From Jimgerdemannia flammicorona (Eukaryota > Mucoromycota > Endogonomycetes > Endogonales > Endogonaceae), in NCBI GenBank assembly GCA_003990745.1, contig RBNI01004704.1:1-13594 (forward strand): a stretch of 13,594 bases of DNA, in the 5' to 3' direction. The notes beneath the pieces are model-generated. The model saw nothing but the letters and a program-made list of their open reading frames with translations. It was not told the origin of the DNA and searched no databases. The translations under genes and the position numbers were made by a program. Of this stretch, positions 1-8,765 are shown piece after piece. Position 1 is the stretch's first letter. Every line of letters starts with the position of its first letter.

Positions 1-110
1 TTTTTATAGTTACTTGGACTTCTACTTTTATTGCCTATTATTATCCAATCTATGTTATATTAATACAAAGGTACTGATGTACCCTTTACTCAATCCCACA
101 TAGACCCCCT

Positions 111-135
111 ACCCTCTCTCTCTCTCTCCCTCTCC
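111..135. repeat. TC/CT microsatellite
   Basis: A short pyrimidine tract made mainly of CT dinucleotides lies near the 3' end of the LINE. It is simple-sequence DNA with no sign of function. Confidence 0.7.
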
Positions 136-462
136 TAAGTATCACTAACTCCTTAGTAACTCCAACCCTCCTCTTGCTCTTCTCACAAATACATTCTATA
201 AGTTTCCTATGGCTACTCTCTCCAGATCCCCACCTCTGCCACCACCCATTCAAGATGTCCATTAATAACCACTCTTATCTTACAACTCTGACCCTAACTA
301 CTAATTGCTGACTATTTTCAAATATATAGAGCCAATATCTGGCAAGTCTAACTCAAATAGCCAGAGCTCACTCTAAAGTCAGCCACTCATCTCCAACTTC
401 TCCTACTAACCTACACCAAAGATTATCCTACCTCTCCCCCTTCTCTCTCTCTAAAGGTTACA

Positions 463-602
463 GTCCCAGTTGATTCTTGATGATCTGCCAGTAATCTTCC
501 AGAACTTTGCACTCTCCAAGCTAATGCTCAGGAGTCTGTATCACACCTCTCATCTGCTCAATATCTAGACACTTCTCATACTCTACTATATTCCCTTCTA
601 CC
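463..602 (-). pseudogene. LINE 3'-terminal zinc-finger-like (zf-RVT type) remnant
   Basis: One minus-strand frame reads an EKC segment, then TPEH, then GECKVLEDYW, with one TAG. The pattern Cys...(E)T-x-x-H-x5-Cys...W is that of the Zn-binding tail at the end of many LINE ORF2 proteins. Only one Cys of the expected first pair remains. It lies about 350 bp beyond the GGLGL block, as expected. The stretch between 602 and 953 is decayed coding sequence with short FW/WW-containing pieces. The assignment rests on a short degenerate motif. Confidence 0.45.
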
Positions 603-952
603 AAGTATCCTGACTGGTAGTTCAGTATGACATTATACCTCAAAATCCACCACCATACTACCCAGAATCTGGGAGGAAGCTATCTTGCCACTTACTTGCA
701 CTAAGATCAGACACCATTTCAGTCTCACTCTTTGCCAATCTCCACTCTCTACTACACTTCTGATCACAAATCCCTTCCATGCTTCCATAGATATTTCATA
801 CTATCTTTTAGCTAAAAATCCTCTACCAGTATATCTCCTAATAGTAGGTGGTCCTATCTCTACATCTGTGATCCCCATTCCTCCTCCCCCTCATCACTCC
901 TCTACTAAAGACTAATGTGGTAGGTGCCATCTACCACACTCTACCAGAATCC

Positions 953-1174
953 TCAATAGTGTATCTTTCTACTCTCATCAAGAGCCACCAAGGAGAGCAG
1001 ATCACCTATTGTGCCCCAGAGAGAGCACTGAGCTTTCCATACCCTCTGTATAAAGGGCACCCACTCTTGACCCCTCAATTCACTTGCTCGCCTTAGCCAC
1101 CATGCCCTCAAGCAGTGCAGATACTTAGTGAAGTCCACCAGGCCAAGCCCACCTCTGTTTACTAGCAGTGTCAA
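953..1174 (-). pseudogene. LINE ORF2 C-terminal GGLGL segment
   Basis: This open piece of 73 codons contains NRGGLGLVDFTKYLHCLRAW, the block found downstream of RT in fungal LINEs (typically P-x-x-x-GGLGL-x-D followed by ALRA-W). It is the continuation of the RT fragment at 1501-1827, separated by about 330 bp in which the same protein is interrupted by TAG, TAA and TGA codons. Past its stop at 953 the frame appears to continue, consistent with one formerly continuous ORF. It has no function of its own and serves here as a family marker. Confidence 0.75.
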
Positions 1175-1500
1175 TATCTTCTAGCTGATATGACTCCTCT
1201 ATCCTGCTCAAATCTATGACCTGGCCATCTTCAATAGCCTCTTGACCACCCATGCTAGAAAGTCCAAGTGATACTCAATATACTACAGCTTTAGCAGCCA
1301 GTATACATTCAGAACCATCACTCTTTCTACCAGAGAGATGTACCTGCCTCCCTACTCTATAAGAACATTCCTCCAAGCTAGTAGCCACTGCTCTCACCAG
1401 TTCTAAGACAGCAGAGAACTATATACCAAAAAATAAATCCCCAAGGTCTCACCAGCTGGGACCATAATTCCAATCACATTGCCTCTAACTATTCTATTAC

Positions 1501-1827
1501 CTAGAGCCAGAGTCTTGTACTCAAACATCTCTCATACCATTTCACTATACTCTTCAGTACCACTATATCCTCCATGAAGTTTAGCCCAACCACCATATTG
1601 TCAGCAAAGGCCCCAACCTTCCAGTTCACTCTCAAAATATTCAAACCCCCAACTTTATACCAAATTCTGTCCAGCAAAGGCACTAGTAAGAGAGCATAGA
1701 GAATTAGCAATAGCGGATCTCCTTGTAGCATACCTCTGTCCAGGGAAAAGAACTCTTCCCTATGCCCATTCACTATTATAGCTGCCCAACTCTCCTCTAG
1801 CAAATAAACAGAAGATGTGAATTTCAA
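1501..1827 (-). pseudogene. LINE reverse transcriptase fragment (palm)
   Basis: This 108-codon open stretch carries the hallmarks of a non-LTR RT. It has a VNGHREEFF segment, then LQGDPLLLILYALLL, matching the usual RQGDPLSP block, and then the active-site box as FADN. The normal box is (Y/F)ADD. The second catalytic Asp is Asn (codon complement at 1597-1599), a single G-to-A change in TpG context on the coding strand, so the enzyme would be dead even without stops. The stretch is a piece of a roughly 250-residue RT; N-terminal RT blocks and the endonuclease are not in the window. The frame stops at 1501, and homology continues beyond the stop in decayed form. Confidence 0.8.
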
Positions 1828-1861
1828 TCAATATTAATAAAGAAGTACTGTCAGAGATAGA

Positions 1862-2190
1862 GGAAGAAGAAATTAAGTAAGAAGAAGCCTACATAGTGAC
1901 TACTTAGAAAAAGAAGAAGTTGGATGGATCAGTGAAGAGGACTAGTACAAAAAGATCACAGAAAGATATATACTATAAGGAGTATACTCCTATTGAATCA
2001 AGATATACTATATGGAGTATATGAATGATTACTACCAGTGTACTAGTAAAATCAAGAAGATCTATTATAAAAAAAGACAGAAGGCTTTCAAGAAGCAGAG
2101 AGGAGAAGAGCAGGAGGAGGAAGAGGATGACAAACCACTAGCCCTCCTGAAAGATAGTGATGATGAAGAAGAAATCAAGGTCAAGATTCA
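1862..2190 (+). pseudogene. N-terminal remnant of element A polyprotein, charged linker
   Basis: This is in the same frame as the downstream dUTPase. It reads as a Lys-rich stretch (2057-2102) followed by a strongly acidic tract of Glu and Asp (2107-2180, including EEEEDD and DSDDEEE). No CCHC zinc knuckle and no Asp-Ser-Gly protease motif is seen. It could be the end of Gag or a linker before the dUTPase. The longest open piece is 2012-2230, starting at an ATG that is probably internal. Five convertible stops lie before that ATG. Confidence 0.45.
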
Positions 2191-2194
2191 GAAA

Positions 2195-2595
2195 ATTCAC
2201 CCTGATATAGTTCTATCAGAATATAAGTAAGAAAATATAGCTGGAATAGATATTACTACAGTAGAAGAAACTATACTCAAGCTCCAGACAACTACCCTAC
2301 TGACAACTGGTCTAGAGATAACTATTCTAAAAGATTATATCTGAATTCTCAAGACAAGAAGCAGTCTGGCTAAGAGTGAGATTACTATTGAAAGAGGAGT
2401 CATTGATTTAGATTATATTGGAGAGATACTACTCATTGCTAAAAACTACAACCTCATGATTCTATTTCCAATCAAAAAGAAGAACTGATTGGTGTAGATG
2501 TTGATCTTTCCAGTTCTTCAGCCAAAGATCATAGAAGTTAAGAAGTTGGAGAAAATAGAGAGAGGAAGGAAGGGATTTGGATCCACAGAAAGAGG
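2195..2595 (+). pseudogene. dUTPase domain of element A
   Basis: A trimeric-type dUTPase (dUTP to dUMP plus pyrophosphate) is recognisable by all five family motifs in one frame. They are AGID (2240-2251) with TGLEITI behind it, RSSLA (2357-2371), ERGVIDLDYIGEI (2390-2428), the decayed motif 4 before MLIFP (about 2471-2512), and ERGRKGFGSTE (2558-2590). The motif 1 and motif 3 Asp residues and the motif 3 Tyr are retained. The last Gly of motif 5 is Glu. Three in-frame stops (2342, 2486, 2495) and one just before motif 1 (2228) all fit Gln or Trp changes. The length of about 130 codons is normal. It is fused upstream of RT with about 225 bp between, and that spacer shows no protease motif. 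In retroelements such domains are thought to limit uracil incorporation into cDNA; that role is inferred here. Confidence 0.85.
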
Positions 2596-3640
2596 AGTAT
2601 TTGCTAGCACTAAGATTACTGAACTAGATCACAAGAAGGAGAAAACCACAAATGAGCATAGCTATACTATTAGAGATGAATTTCTGCTCAAAAAGGAACT
2701 CAAGAAAATATTCTATAAATTTGAGGATTCTCTAGCCACAGACTTCAAGGATATTAAGAGAAAGACTCCACACTACTATTATAATATAGATATAGAGGAT
2801 ACTGAATTAATCTACTAAAAAACAAGACCAATTCTATCAGTCTACCATGAATAGCTCAGAGAAGAAATCAAACAGATGGAAGAAGCTGGTATCATCAAAG
2901 AAGCTAGTAGCCCTTGGGCTTCACCAGTTGTACTAGCTTTGAAAATAGAAAGCAAGCTAGGAGAATTTACCTCAAGGCTCTGTACTGATTACAGAAAGCT
3001 CAATCTGATTACTAAGAAGAATCCACCAGTCACTGCTCCTCATCAGCAATATTCTTATAACCTTAAAAGATAAAGTATAGTACTATAGCACCTTAGACTT
3101 ATATTCAGAATTCTATCAAATTAGCCTCACAGAAGTAACAAGTGAGAAGTCAGTCTTCATTACTCTAGATAGAATCTATGTCTATCTATAAATGCTATTT
3201 AGAATATACAATATACTAGTAAGCTTTAAGCAAATGATAAATAAAATCTTCCACTATAATATGAGAAGATAGATGATAGTTTATATGGATAATGTTATTA
3301 TTTATAGTAAGACACCAGAAGAATATCTATAGTATATCTAGCAGATAATAGAGAAGTTAAGAATGTATGATCTTTATATCAAGCCCAAGAAGTGCAAGTT
3401 TGTAGAAATCAAGATCTCCTATCTTAGTCATATTATTAACTGAGATAGAATACACACAGACCTCCTCAAGATTCAAACAGTGGTAGCATACCCAAGGCCC
3501 ACTATAGTTACTGAAGCCCAAGTCTTCATGGAACTTGTCTCTTACTACTGTAGATTTATCAAAGGATTCTTCAACATTGCAGGCTCAATCTATGAACTCA
3601 ACAAGAAGAATGTTAAGTTCCAATAGACTGGAAGACAACA
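2596..3640 (+). pseudogene. Reverse transcriptase of element A
   Basis: A connector (2596-2818) leads into canonical Ty3/gypsy RT: EEAGIIKEASSPWASPVVL (from 2879), CTDYRKLN (2980-3003), then a frame change near 3050 into LDLYSEFYQISL, a decayed MPFGL block reading MLFR, and the active-site box YMDN (3282-3293). The usual box is YMDD; the last Asp is Asn through a TpG-to-TpA change. The downstream connection domain is clear (KPKKCKF; YYCRFIKGF). Stops in the RT are TAA, TAG or TGA at expected Gln, Trp or Arg positions. The frame change near 3050 falls inside the expected PLPRI-like block. Confidence 0.88.
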
Positions 3641-3699
3641 GAAAGCATTTGATGAGCTCAAGATCAGACTGACCCAAGTACCTATCCTCAGAAGACCAG

Positions 3700-4080
3700 A
3701 TTAGACTCAGGAATTCATCCTGTAGACAGATGTAAGTATACAAGGACTAGAAGCAGTCCTGGTCCAGAAGAAAGATAAGATAGAATATATCATTGCATAT
3801 CTTAGCCAAGGAACCTGAGGAGCTGAAAAAGAGTATAATTCTATAAGTTAGAATATCTTGCAGTCATCTGAGCTATAGAGAAGTTCTACTACTATCTCAT
3901 AGAAAGACACTTCACCATCCAGATAGATCACTTAGCCCTCACCTAGCTACTGACCACTGGACAATCTAAAGGAATCTATACTAGATAGATTATAAAGTTA
4001 TAAGCTTATAACATAACTATTGTATACTGCCCCAGAAGAACTAATACTAATATAGATACTTTTTTACAAATATTCTGAAG
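3700..4080 (+). pseudogene. RNase H domain of element A
   Basis: This follows the RT connection domain directly. The first catalytic region reads TDVSIQGLEAVLVQKK (from about 3727), close to the gypsy consensus TDAS-x-x-G-x-GAVL. After a one-base frame change near 3840 comes LEYLAVI...AIEKFYYYL with the catalytic Glu, then IDHLAL (TDHxAL motif), and finally a decayed NxxAD-L-S end reading TNTNIDTFLQ (about 4040-4070). The three acidic positions are all still present. Several convertible stops and the frameshift inactivate it. Confidence 0.82.
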
Positions 4081-4129
4081 AATTTCCAATCAGCAAATTA
4101 ACTATAAATAAGAAACTTTACTATAGAAT

Positions 4130-5270
4130 TATCATCTACCTGAGACAGTGAAAGATGCTCCAACATCTGGAAGAATAGATACAAATAATCATCAACAGAA
4201 CATAGAAACAATTCAAAATCAATAGAGAAATACTATAGAAAGAAAAGCTACTAGTCATATCTGAATACAAGAAGGAGCAAGTAATGAAATCAGTATATGA
4301 ACTTGGCTATCTAGGAAGAACAAATATATATAATAAAGCAAGAAGGACAAGATGGCCAGAAATAGAGAAAGATATCAGACAATTTGTTAAGATCTATAAC
4401 AAATGCCAGAAATAGAAATAAGAACAATGAAATCAAAATCTTAGATCAGCACATATAGAACCAGTACTCTTTACATATATTGCAATAGATGTAATTGGCC
4501 CTCTATCCTTGACTTTGACTGGCAACCAATATATCATCATTATTATAGATCTTTTCATAAAATAGATAGAGGCAGGATCTCTCAAAGAAGCCAATATATA
4601 GTCAATTACTAATTTCTTCTATAAAGAAATTATCTGCTGATTCAAGACCCCATTACAAGTAACTACAGATAGAAGAACAGAATTTGAGAACCAGTTCTTT
4701 GAAGAAATATAAGATTTAGCACATTCAGACTATAGCCTATCATCCACAGAGAAATAGATAAGTAGAAAGAACCAATAAGACTCTCAAGAATATCATTATC
4801 AAGATCTGCAATAATTATGAAAACTGGGATCACTATCTGTCAATGACATTATATGCTCTTCAGGATATCTGATTACAAAGTATCCATTTTACTCTTCAAG
4901 AGATACTGTTTAGAAAAGAAAGTTCTCAAGGAATCTTATTATCCAATAGAGATGCTGTATGAAAATATATACATAAATACAGAGATATAAAGACTATACC
5001 AAATTAGAAAGAAGGTTAAGGATTATATAACCAAGGTACAGATACTAATAGAATAATACAGAAAAGATTTACAAGTCTCTGGAGATTATTAAGATAGGAG
5101 ACAAAGTCCTAGTATATTACAATATAGTAGAAGTTTTATAGTCACAAAAGCTAGAGCCTAAGTGAGAGAGACCTTACTTAGTGTAAGATATAAAAGGAAC
5201 TACCATTTGGCTACAAAAACTCTAAGATACAATCATCTCTACTACTATTTACTAAAACCAACTCAAGAAG
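4130..5270 (+). pseudogene. Integrase of element A with GPY/F-like C-terminal motif
   Basis: A decayed HHCC zinc-binding region precedes the core; the GYLGRTNIY...W...IYNKCQK pattern keeps the second Cys, while the expected first Cys is Tyr and the first His is also lost. The core has the first catalytic Asp in AIDVIGPL (about 4486), the second Asp in VTTDRRTEFENQFF and, after a frame change near 4715, AYHPQRNRQVERTN-like sequence with the catalytic Glu retained (one TAG inside). A decayed KW-x-GPY motif follows at about 5160 (K, stop, E, R, PYLV), then about 35 codons ending in QLKKYYG-like sequence. No chromodomain follows, unlike element B. Confidence 0.82.
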
Positions 5271-5274
5271 TATT

Positions 5275-5870
5275 ATGGCTAATCAATAAAGTACTATCAC
5301 AGCTCTTAAGATCATTAGTACTATACAATGAGCTATAGAAAGACAATAGTATACTACTGAACTGCCAAATATAGAGGAATCCTTTAATAGCATCCAGAGT
5401 ATAGTCTAGATATACTTGTTATAAATCTCACATTTTAAGGCCTACCAGAACTAGACTAAGTTTCAAGTTAGGATAGCTACTAAACTTGTAGCTAGAGATA
5501 GGAAAAGAAAACTAGATCAGAGAGTGCCAGCTCTCTTATATTCAGATTACAATCACCAAATAAGTTAATAAGTTATTCAGAGATGATAAGCTAGCTCTAG
5601 CCCATCTCTAAGGAGTAGTCCTAAGAGACTTTGGATATATTAAGAGATACTATTGGGAGAATATAATGATACAGATTGTACAATATAAGGAGATACAAAT
5701 TGTGGAAGCTTGGAAGTTCAAGTGAATAGGATATTTTAGAGATAAATTACCTATTCAGAAGAAAGTTATGATAGTTGATCCAAATTAGTAATATGAATTA
5801 GGAGAATAGACATTTGATTATAGTATCTGAATCTGATTTCCAAATATAGTATAGTCTTACAAATAGCAGT
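5275..5870 (+). pseudogene. Unidentified reading frame downstream of integrase in element A
   Basis: From the ATG at 5275 one frame reads about 100 codons with stops only of the convertible kind, including ELPNIEESFNSIQSI and KFQVRIATKLVARDRKRKL. Near 5580 the frame shifts, and a second stretch of about 90 codons follows, rich in aromatic and charged residues (LRDFGYIKRYYWENIMIQI; VEAWKFK). I do not recognise a family. It overlaps the end of the integrase region in another frame. Possibilities are an accessory ORF3, an env-like or chromodomain-like tail too decayed to recognise, or captured host sequence. That the two stretches belong to one protein is inferred from their adjacency. Confidence 0.4.
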
Positions 5871-6060
5871 CATATTTAACAAATATAGAAACTTTTTATA
5901 AATATTAAACTTTTCACAGATATTAAACTATGACTCACAGAAAACATAGTCATAACTTAGCCACCCTATAGCTAATAAACTTGTATAAATATCTCCAGTA
6001 TCTAGAGTAAATAAACCTCAGATCAAAATAGTTTAAAACAAAGATAAAGAAAAAGAACTA
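5871..6060 (+). promoter_or_regulatory. LTR-like promoter/polyadenylation block after element A
   Basis: This contains a TATA-like GTATAAATAT (about 5982-5991) and, about 20 bp downstream, AATAAACCTCAG (6010-6021). The segment 5956-6021 aligns by eye with 10971-11043 in the candidate LTR of element B, where the same TATA and AATAAACCTCAG arrangement recurs. It is therefore likely part of an LTR: either the 3' LTR of A or a decayed 5' LTR of B. I could not define TG...CA ends or a target duplication here, so the boundaries are approximate. Confidence 0.45.
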
Positions 6061-6474
6061 GTAAGCCTGTGGGCAGATATACTTTGAACTTACTCACTCT
6101 TATATTCTGAGAGTCAAAGAAGATCAAGTTTTCAAGATACAGAAATCTGACATACTTATACAGTTATGAGTCTACTATATTGTATTAGTTACCATATATT
6201 TACTTGAAACTCCTGAAGACAATAAACTTCTTAAGTTCTATTTCTTAAATCTAATTATATATTTCTATTTAGATATTTGCTAACATATAGTCTAAGTCTT
6301 AGATTTTATCTGGCTTAACTATACTAAAGTATTCTTATACTTTAATAAGTATAATTATTCTCTATAATATGTTTATTATAATTGATAGTAGTGAAAAAGT
6401 TAAATCTCACTCTCTTACTAGTATAAGCTCTTTTTCAATATCATAACCTCTATAGAAAATATACAACAGCTTTA
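6061..6474. other. AT-rich spacer/leader, nothing recognisable
   Basis: By position this would be the remaining LTR or the untranslated leader upstream of the Gag of element B. All six frames are closed by frequent stops. I found no convincing tRNA primer-binding site and no CpG. It does not obviously match the downstream half of the candidate long LTR at 11060-12058. Confidence 0.4.
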
Positions 6475-7330
6475 AAAACAAGTAGTATAACTGATATAGA
6501 CCTAAAAAAAGATACAAGCAAAAATATAATCAATAGAGAAAATATTAGATTTCAAAGGCAAAGAACCAATAACAGGCCTCTCTACCATAGATAAGAAGAC
6601 TTATCTCAAGTTACTACCACCTGAACTCTATAATGGAAGAAGCAGTAATATTGAAACCTAGCTCTTCAATATGAATTAGTACTTTGTAATAATGGATATA
6701 TCAAATGATAAGTTAGTTGCTTATGCAGAAGTACTACTATAAAGAGATATAGCTATTTGGTAAAAAATAAAATTCCAAATAGCCAGAGAGAGAAGGAAGA
6801 TCTCCCAAACAGAGATAAGTTTCAAGATTAACTTATATTATAGTTCAAACCCATTAATTCAAAAAAGATAATCAGAGACAAATTGGCATCTCTACAATAA
6901 ACAGAATTAGTCAAGATCTATACTACTATCTTTATAAATATAGTCTTAGAGATCAATGATATCAGCAAAGCTGAAAAGCTTGATAGATATATGTGAGAAC
7001 TTAAGGATTATATCAGATAAGAAGTAGAACTATAAGATTCAAAGACTATCAAAGAAGCAATATTGATTGCTGACTACTTTGATGTAATTTCTTTTAGAAG
7101 AATCTATTTCTCTGAATAATCCAAGAAGTCCCAACAAGAATATAAATAATCCAGAAAGATTGTAGAACTTATCTCAATAGATTTGAATACTATTACTAAA
7201 TTAAGACTTATACTAGAGGGAAAGAAAAAATTATATAAGGACAAAGTCTGTTTCTATTGTTGAAAAAAAGGACACATCACTGCCAAATACTCAAAGAAGA
7301 TCAAGAACAAGATAGAAACAAAGAAGGCTC
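6475..7330 (+). pseudogene. Gag of element B with CCHC zinc knuckle
   Basis: The recognisable N-terminal block reads LKLLPPELYNGRSSNIET (from 6605), then LFNMN and YFVIMDISNDKLVAYAEVLL, the usual fungal gypsy capsid start (PP-x-(F/Y)-x-G...W-x-x-x-x-x-x-YF...K...A...L). A frame change occurs by about 6850. The zinc knuckle at 7249-7293 reads CFYC, stop, KKGHITAKY: the first two Cys and the His remain, the final Cys is Tyr (TGC to TAC) and a residue before KKGH is a stop. Lys-rich sequence follows. Gag would package RNA as virus-like particles; this copy cannot. Confidence 0.75.
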
Positions 7331-7434
7331 TAGCTATCACTAAGAAGGAAATAGTAATATCTATCACTCAAACTAAAGAAGTATATCTGATAGTTCAAAA
7401 ACTATATTCTGATACTATTATATCAGAAGCAAAA

Positions 7435-7800
7435 ACCTCAGAAGTAATTGGGTTAGATCTAGCAGCTATTCAAGATATAACAATCTCTGTAAAATAGTGA
7501 TAACTTAAAGCTATTGAGCTAGCCATACAGATATCTGAAGAGTATTATAGAAAAATTATACTATAATTAAATCTTAGTACTAAATACTATATTGATCTAA
7601 GTATAGAAATAATTGATCCAGATCATAGAGAGATCAAAGTACTTCTGATCAATAATGATATACAATCTTTTGAAATCAAAAAGCAAAACTGGATTGTACA
7701 ATTAATCCTAGAACAAGCTAAGCTACTGATAATTAAGAAAGTTACAATTTAGAAAAAATTACTTAGAGTACTGAGAGATTTAGAAGTACTGGAAGTATAA
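7435..7800 (+). pseudogene. dUTPase domain of element B, between Gag knuckle and protease
   Basis: It is in the same frame as the zinc knuckle. The five dUTPase motifs appear in order: EVIGLDLAAI (7441-7470; motif 1, Asp kept) with ELAIQISEEYY downstream (TGLAI-x-IP-x-G-YY in the family); a decayed motif 2 reading LNLSTKYYIDLS (about 7567-7602) where PRS-x-L is expected; IIDPDHREIKVLLIN (7615-7659; motif 3, both Asp kept, Tyr replaced by His, one Gly lost); EIKKQNWIVQLIL (7672-7710; motif 4); and RDLEVLEV (7774-7797), a degraded RG-x-G-S-T-G motif 5. Convertible stops lie at 7495-7503, 7564, 7750 and 7798. The size fits a complete domain of about 120 residues. The assignment rests mainly on motifs 1, 3 and 4 and their spacing. 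Confidence 0.78.
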
Positions 7801-7829
7801 GCTAAAAGGAGAATATTAGTACTATCAAT

Positions 7830-8020
7830 ATCAGTCTACTACTATTCAAAGAAAAGGTCAAAGAACAAGAAATAGATATTCTTATCAATAGTGGTATATC
7901 TGATAATTTCATCAGTAAAAAGCTAGTAAAGGAACTAAAGATTATTTTTATCAGTCTACTACAATAAGTGAAGTTCAAGATTTCTATAGCTGATAGAAAA
8001 AAATACTAAGTTAACAGAAT
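7830..8020 (+). pseudogene. Retropepsin-like aspartic protease of element B
   Basis: The sequence LINSGISDNFISKKL (7881-7925) matches the retroelement protease signature LIDSGA(T/S)xNFI. The catalytic Asp is Asn (codon 7887-7889), a CpG-to-CpA change, so this copy is inactive. The frame is shifted by one (minus-1 sense) relative to the upstream Gag-dUTPase frame. That could be a relic of programmed minus-1 frameshifting or simply an indel. The C-terminal half of the protease is not clearly readable. Confidence 0.7.
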
Positions 8021-8279
8021 GGCAGCCAAGTTATCCTATATAATATAAAAGTACTTTGAAAAATTAAATTTCTATATTGTACTCTGCAAGAATATCACAT
8101 CATTCTAGAGAAAACCTTGGTTAGCATTATATGTACAACTCTGATATTAATTGGAAAGAAAACAAACTCATACTAAATAAAAAAGAAAGAAGATTATACT
8201 GAAAGTAAAGAAGTTTATAAAAACATTAGTAGAAACTATATTAGTGATCTAATTTAAGAAGCTTTTCAAAAGCACAAGT

Positions 8280-8765
8280 AAGTATTCTTAGCAATCATAT
8301 GACTCTCAAAGTCAGAAATAGAAAAGGATCTCCCAAAGATAGTCTAACCCCTGGTTCAAGAATTTAAGAACATTTTTCCAAATAACCTATCTATAAAACT
8401 ATTACACAAAAAGAGTATAGATCATAAAATTGAAATTCTCCTAGACTTCAAACCTTTATATAAGTTACTATATCTTATATCACAATCTGAACTGGAACTT
8501 CTTCAAAAGAAACTAGAAGATCTAACTACTAAAAGATATATTTAATTAAGCAAATTATCCTATAATATACCTATTCTTTTTATTAAGAAAAAGGATGATA
8601 CTATATAAATATATATTAACTACTATACTCTTAACAAGATCATAGTTAAGAACTAGTATCTACTACTAAGAATAGATAAAATATTAGATAGATAGGCCCA
8701 ATAAATATAGATTCTTATATTCTTTGATATTGAAATCAAGTACATTACTAGAACTAGTATTTCTA
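8280..8765 (+). pseudogene. Reverse transcriptase N-terminal part of element B, truncated
   Basis: A linker leads into textbook gypsy RT blocks: IDHKIEILLDFKPLYK (from about 8413), ELELLQKKLEDL, PILFIKKKDDT (about 8571-8603; family PILFVKKKDG), INYYTLNKI (family IDYRALNK), YLLLRIDKILD (family YPLPRIDEILD) and FFDIEIKYI (about 8720-8746; family DL-x-SGYHQI). Homology stops at about 8765, exactly where the inverted-repeat element starts. The YMDD active site, thumb and most of RNase H, about 1 kb in relatives, are missing. Stops are of the convertible kind. Confidence 0.8.

Larger units (their letters stand above)
1..1830 (-). mobile_element. 3' part of a Tad1-like non-LTR retrotransposon (LINE), mutated
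   Basis: Read on the minus strand, this holds the C-terminal half of a LINE ORF2: an RT fragment (1501-1827), a post-RT linker with several stops, a conserved GGLGL block (953-1174) and a Zn-finger-like tail (about 463-602). The order and spacing fit fungal Tad1/CR1-type elements. Recognisable coding ends abruptly at about 1828, so the RT N-terminus and the endonuclease are absent. This could be ordinary LINE 5' truncation or disruption by the neighbouring gypsy element. The plus strand opens with a T run, which could be the LINE's poly-A tail seen from the other side, but the window edge prevents a check. Frequent TAA/TAG/TGA at Gln and Trp positions and only two CpGs seen (near 1087 and 1714) indicate RIP-like decay. 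The class is clear; the exact clade is inferred. Confidence 0.8.
1855..6060 (+). mobile_element. Gypsy element A: dUTPase-containing Ty3/gypsy (Metaviridae) retrotransposon, 5'-truncated
   Basis: The reading order on the plus strand is a charged N-terminal remnant, dUTPase, RT, RNase H and integrase ending in a GPY/F-like motif, then an unassigned frame and an LTR-like promoter block. RT before RNase H before integrase defines Ty3/gypsy; Copia elements have integrase first. A full-length 5' LTR, primer-binding site, Gag and protease were not found, so the left end is lost near the junction with the LINE at about 1830-1860. The first part (1862-3073) is still one continuous frame broken only by convertible stops (CAA/CAG/TGG/CGA derivatives). 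Later parts need at least three frame changes (near 3050, 3840 and 4715). It is less mutated than element B, so probably younger or less often targeted. Confidence 0.85.

Noticed and set aside
685..915. 76-codon plus-strand open frame
   Set aside because: It lies antisense to the LINE C-terminal coding region, has low-complexity Ser/Pro/Thr composition from CT-rich DNA, and has no recognisable motif.
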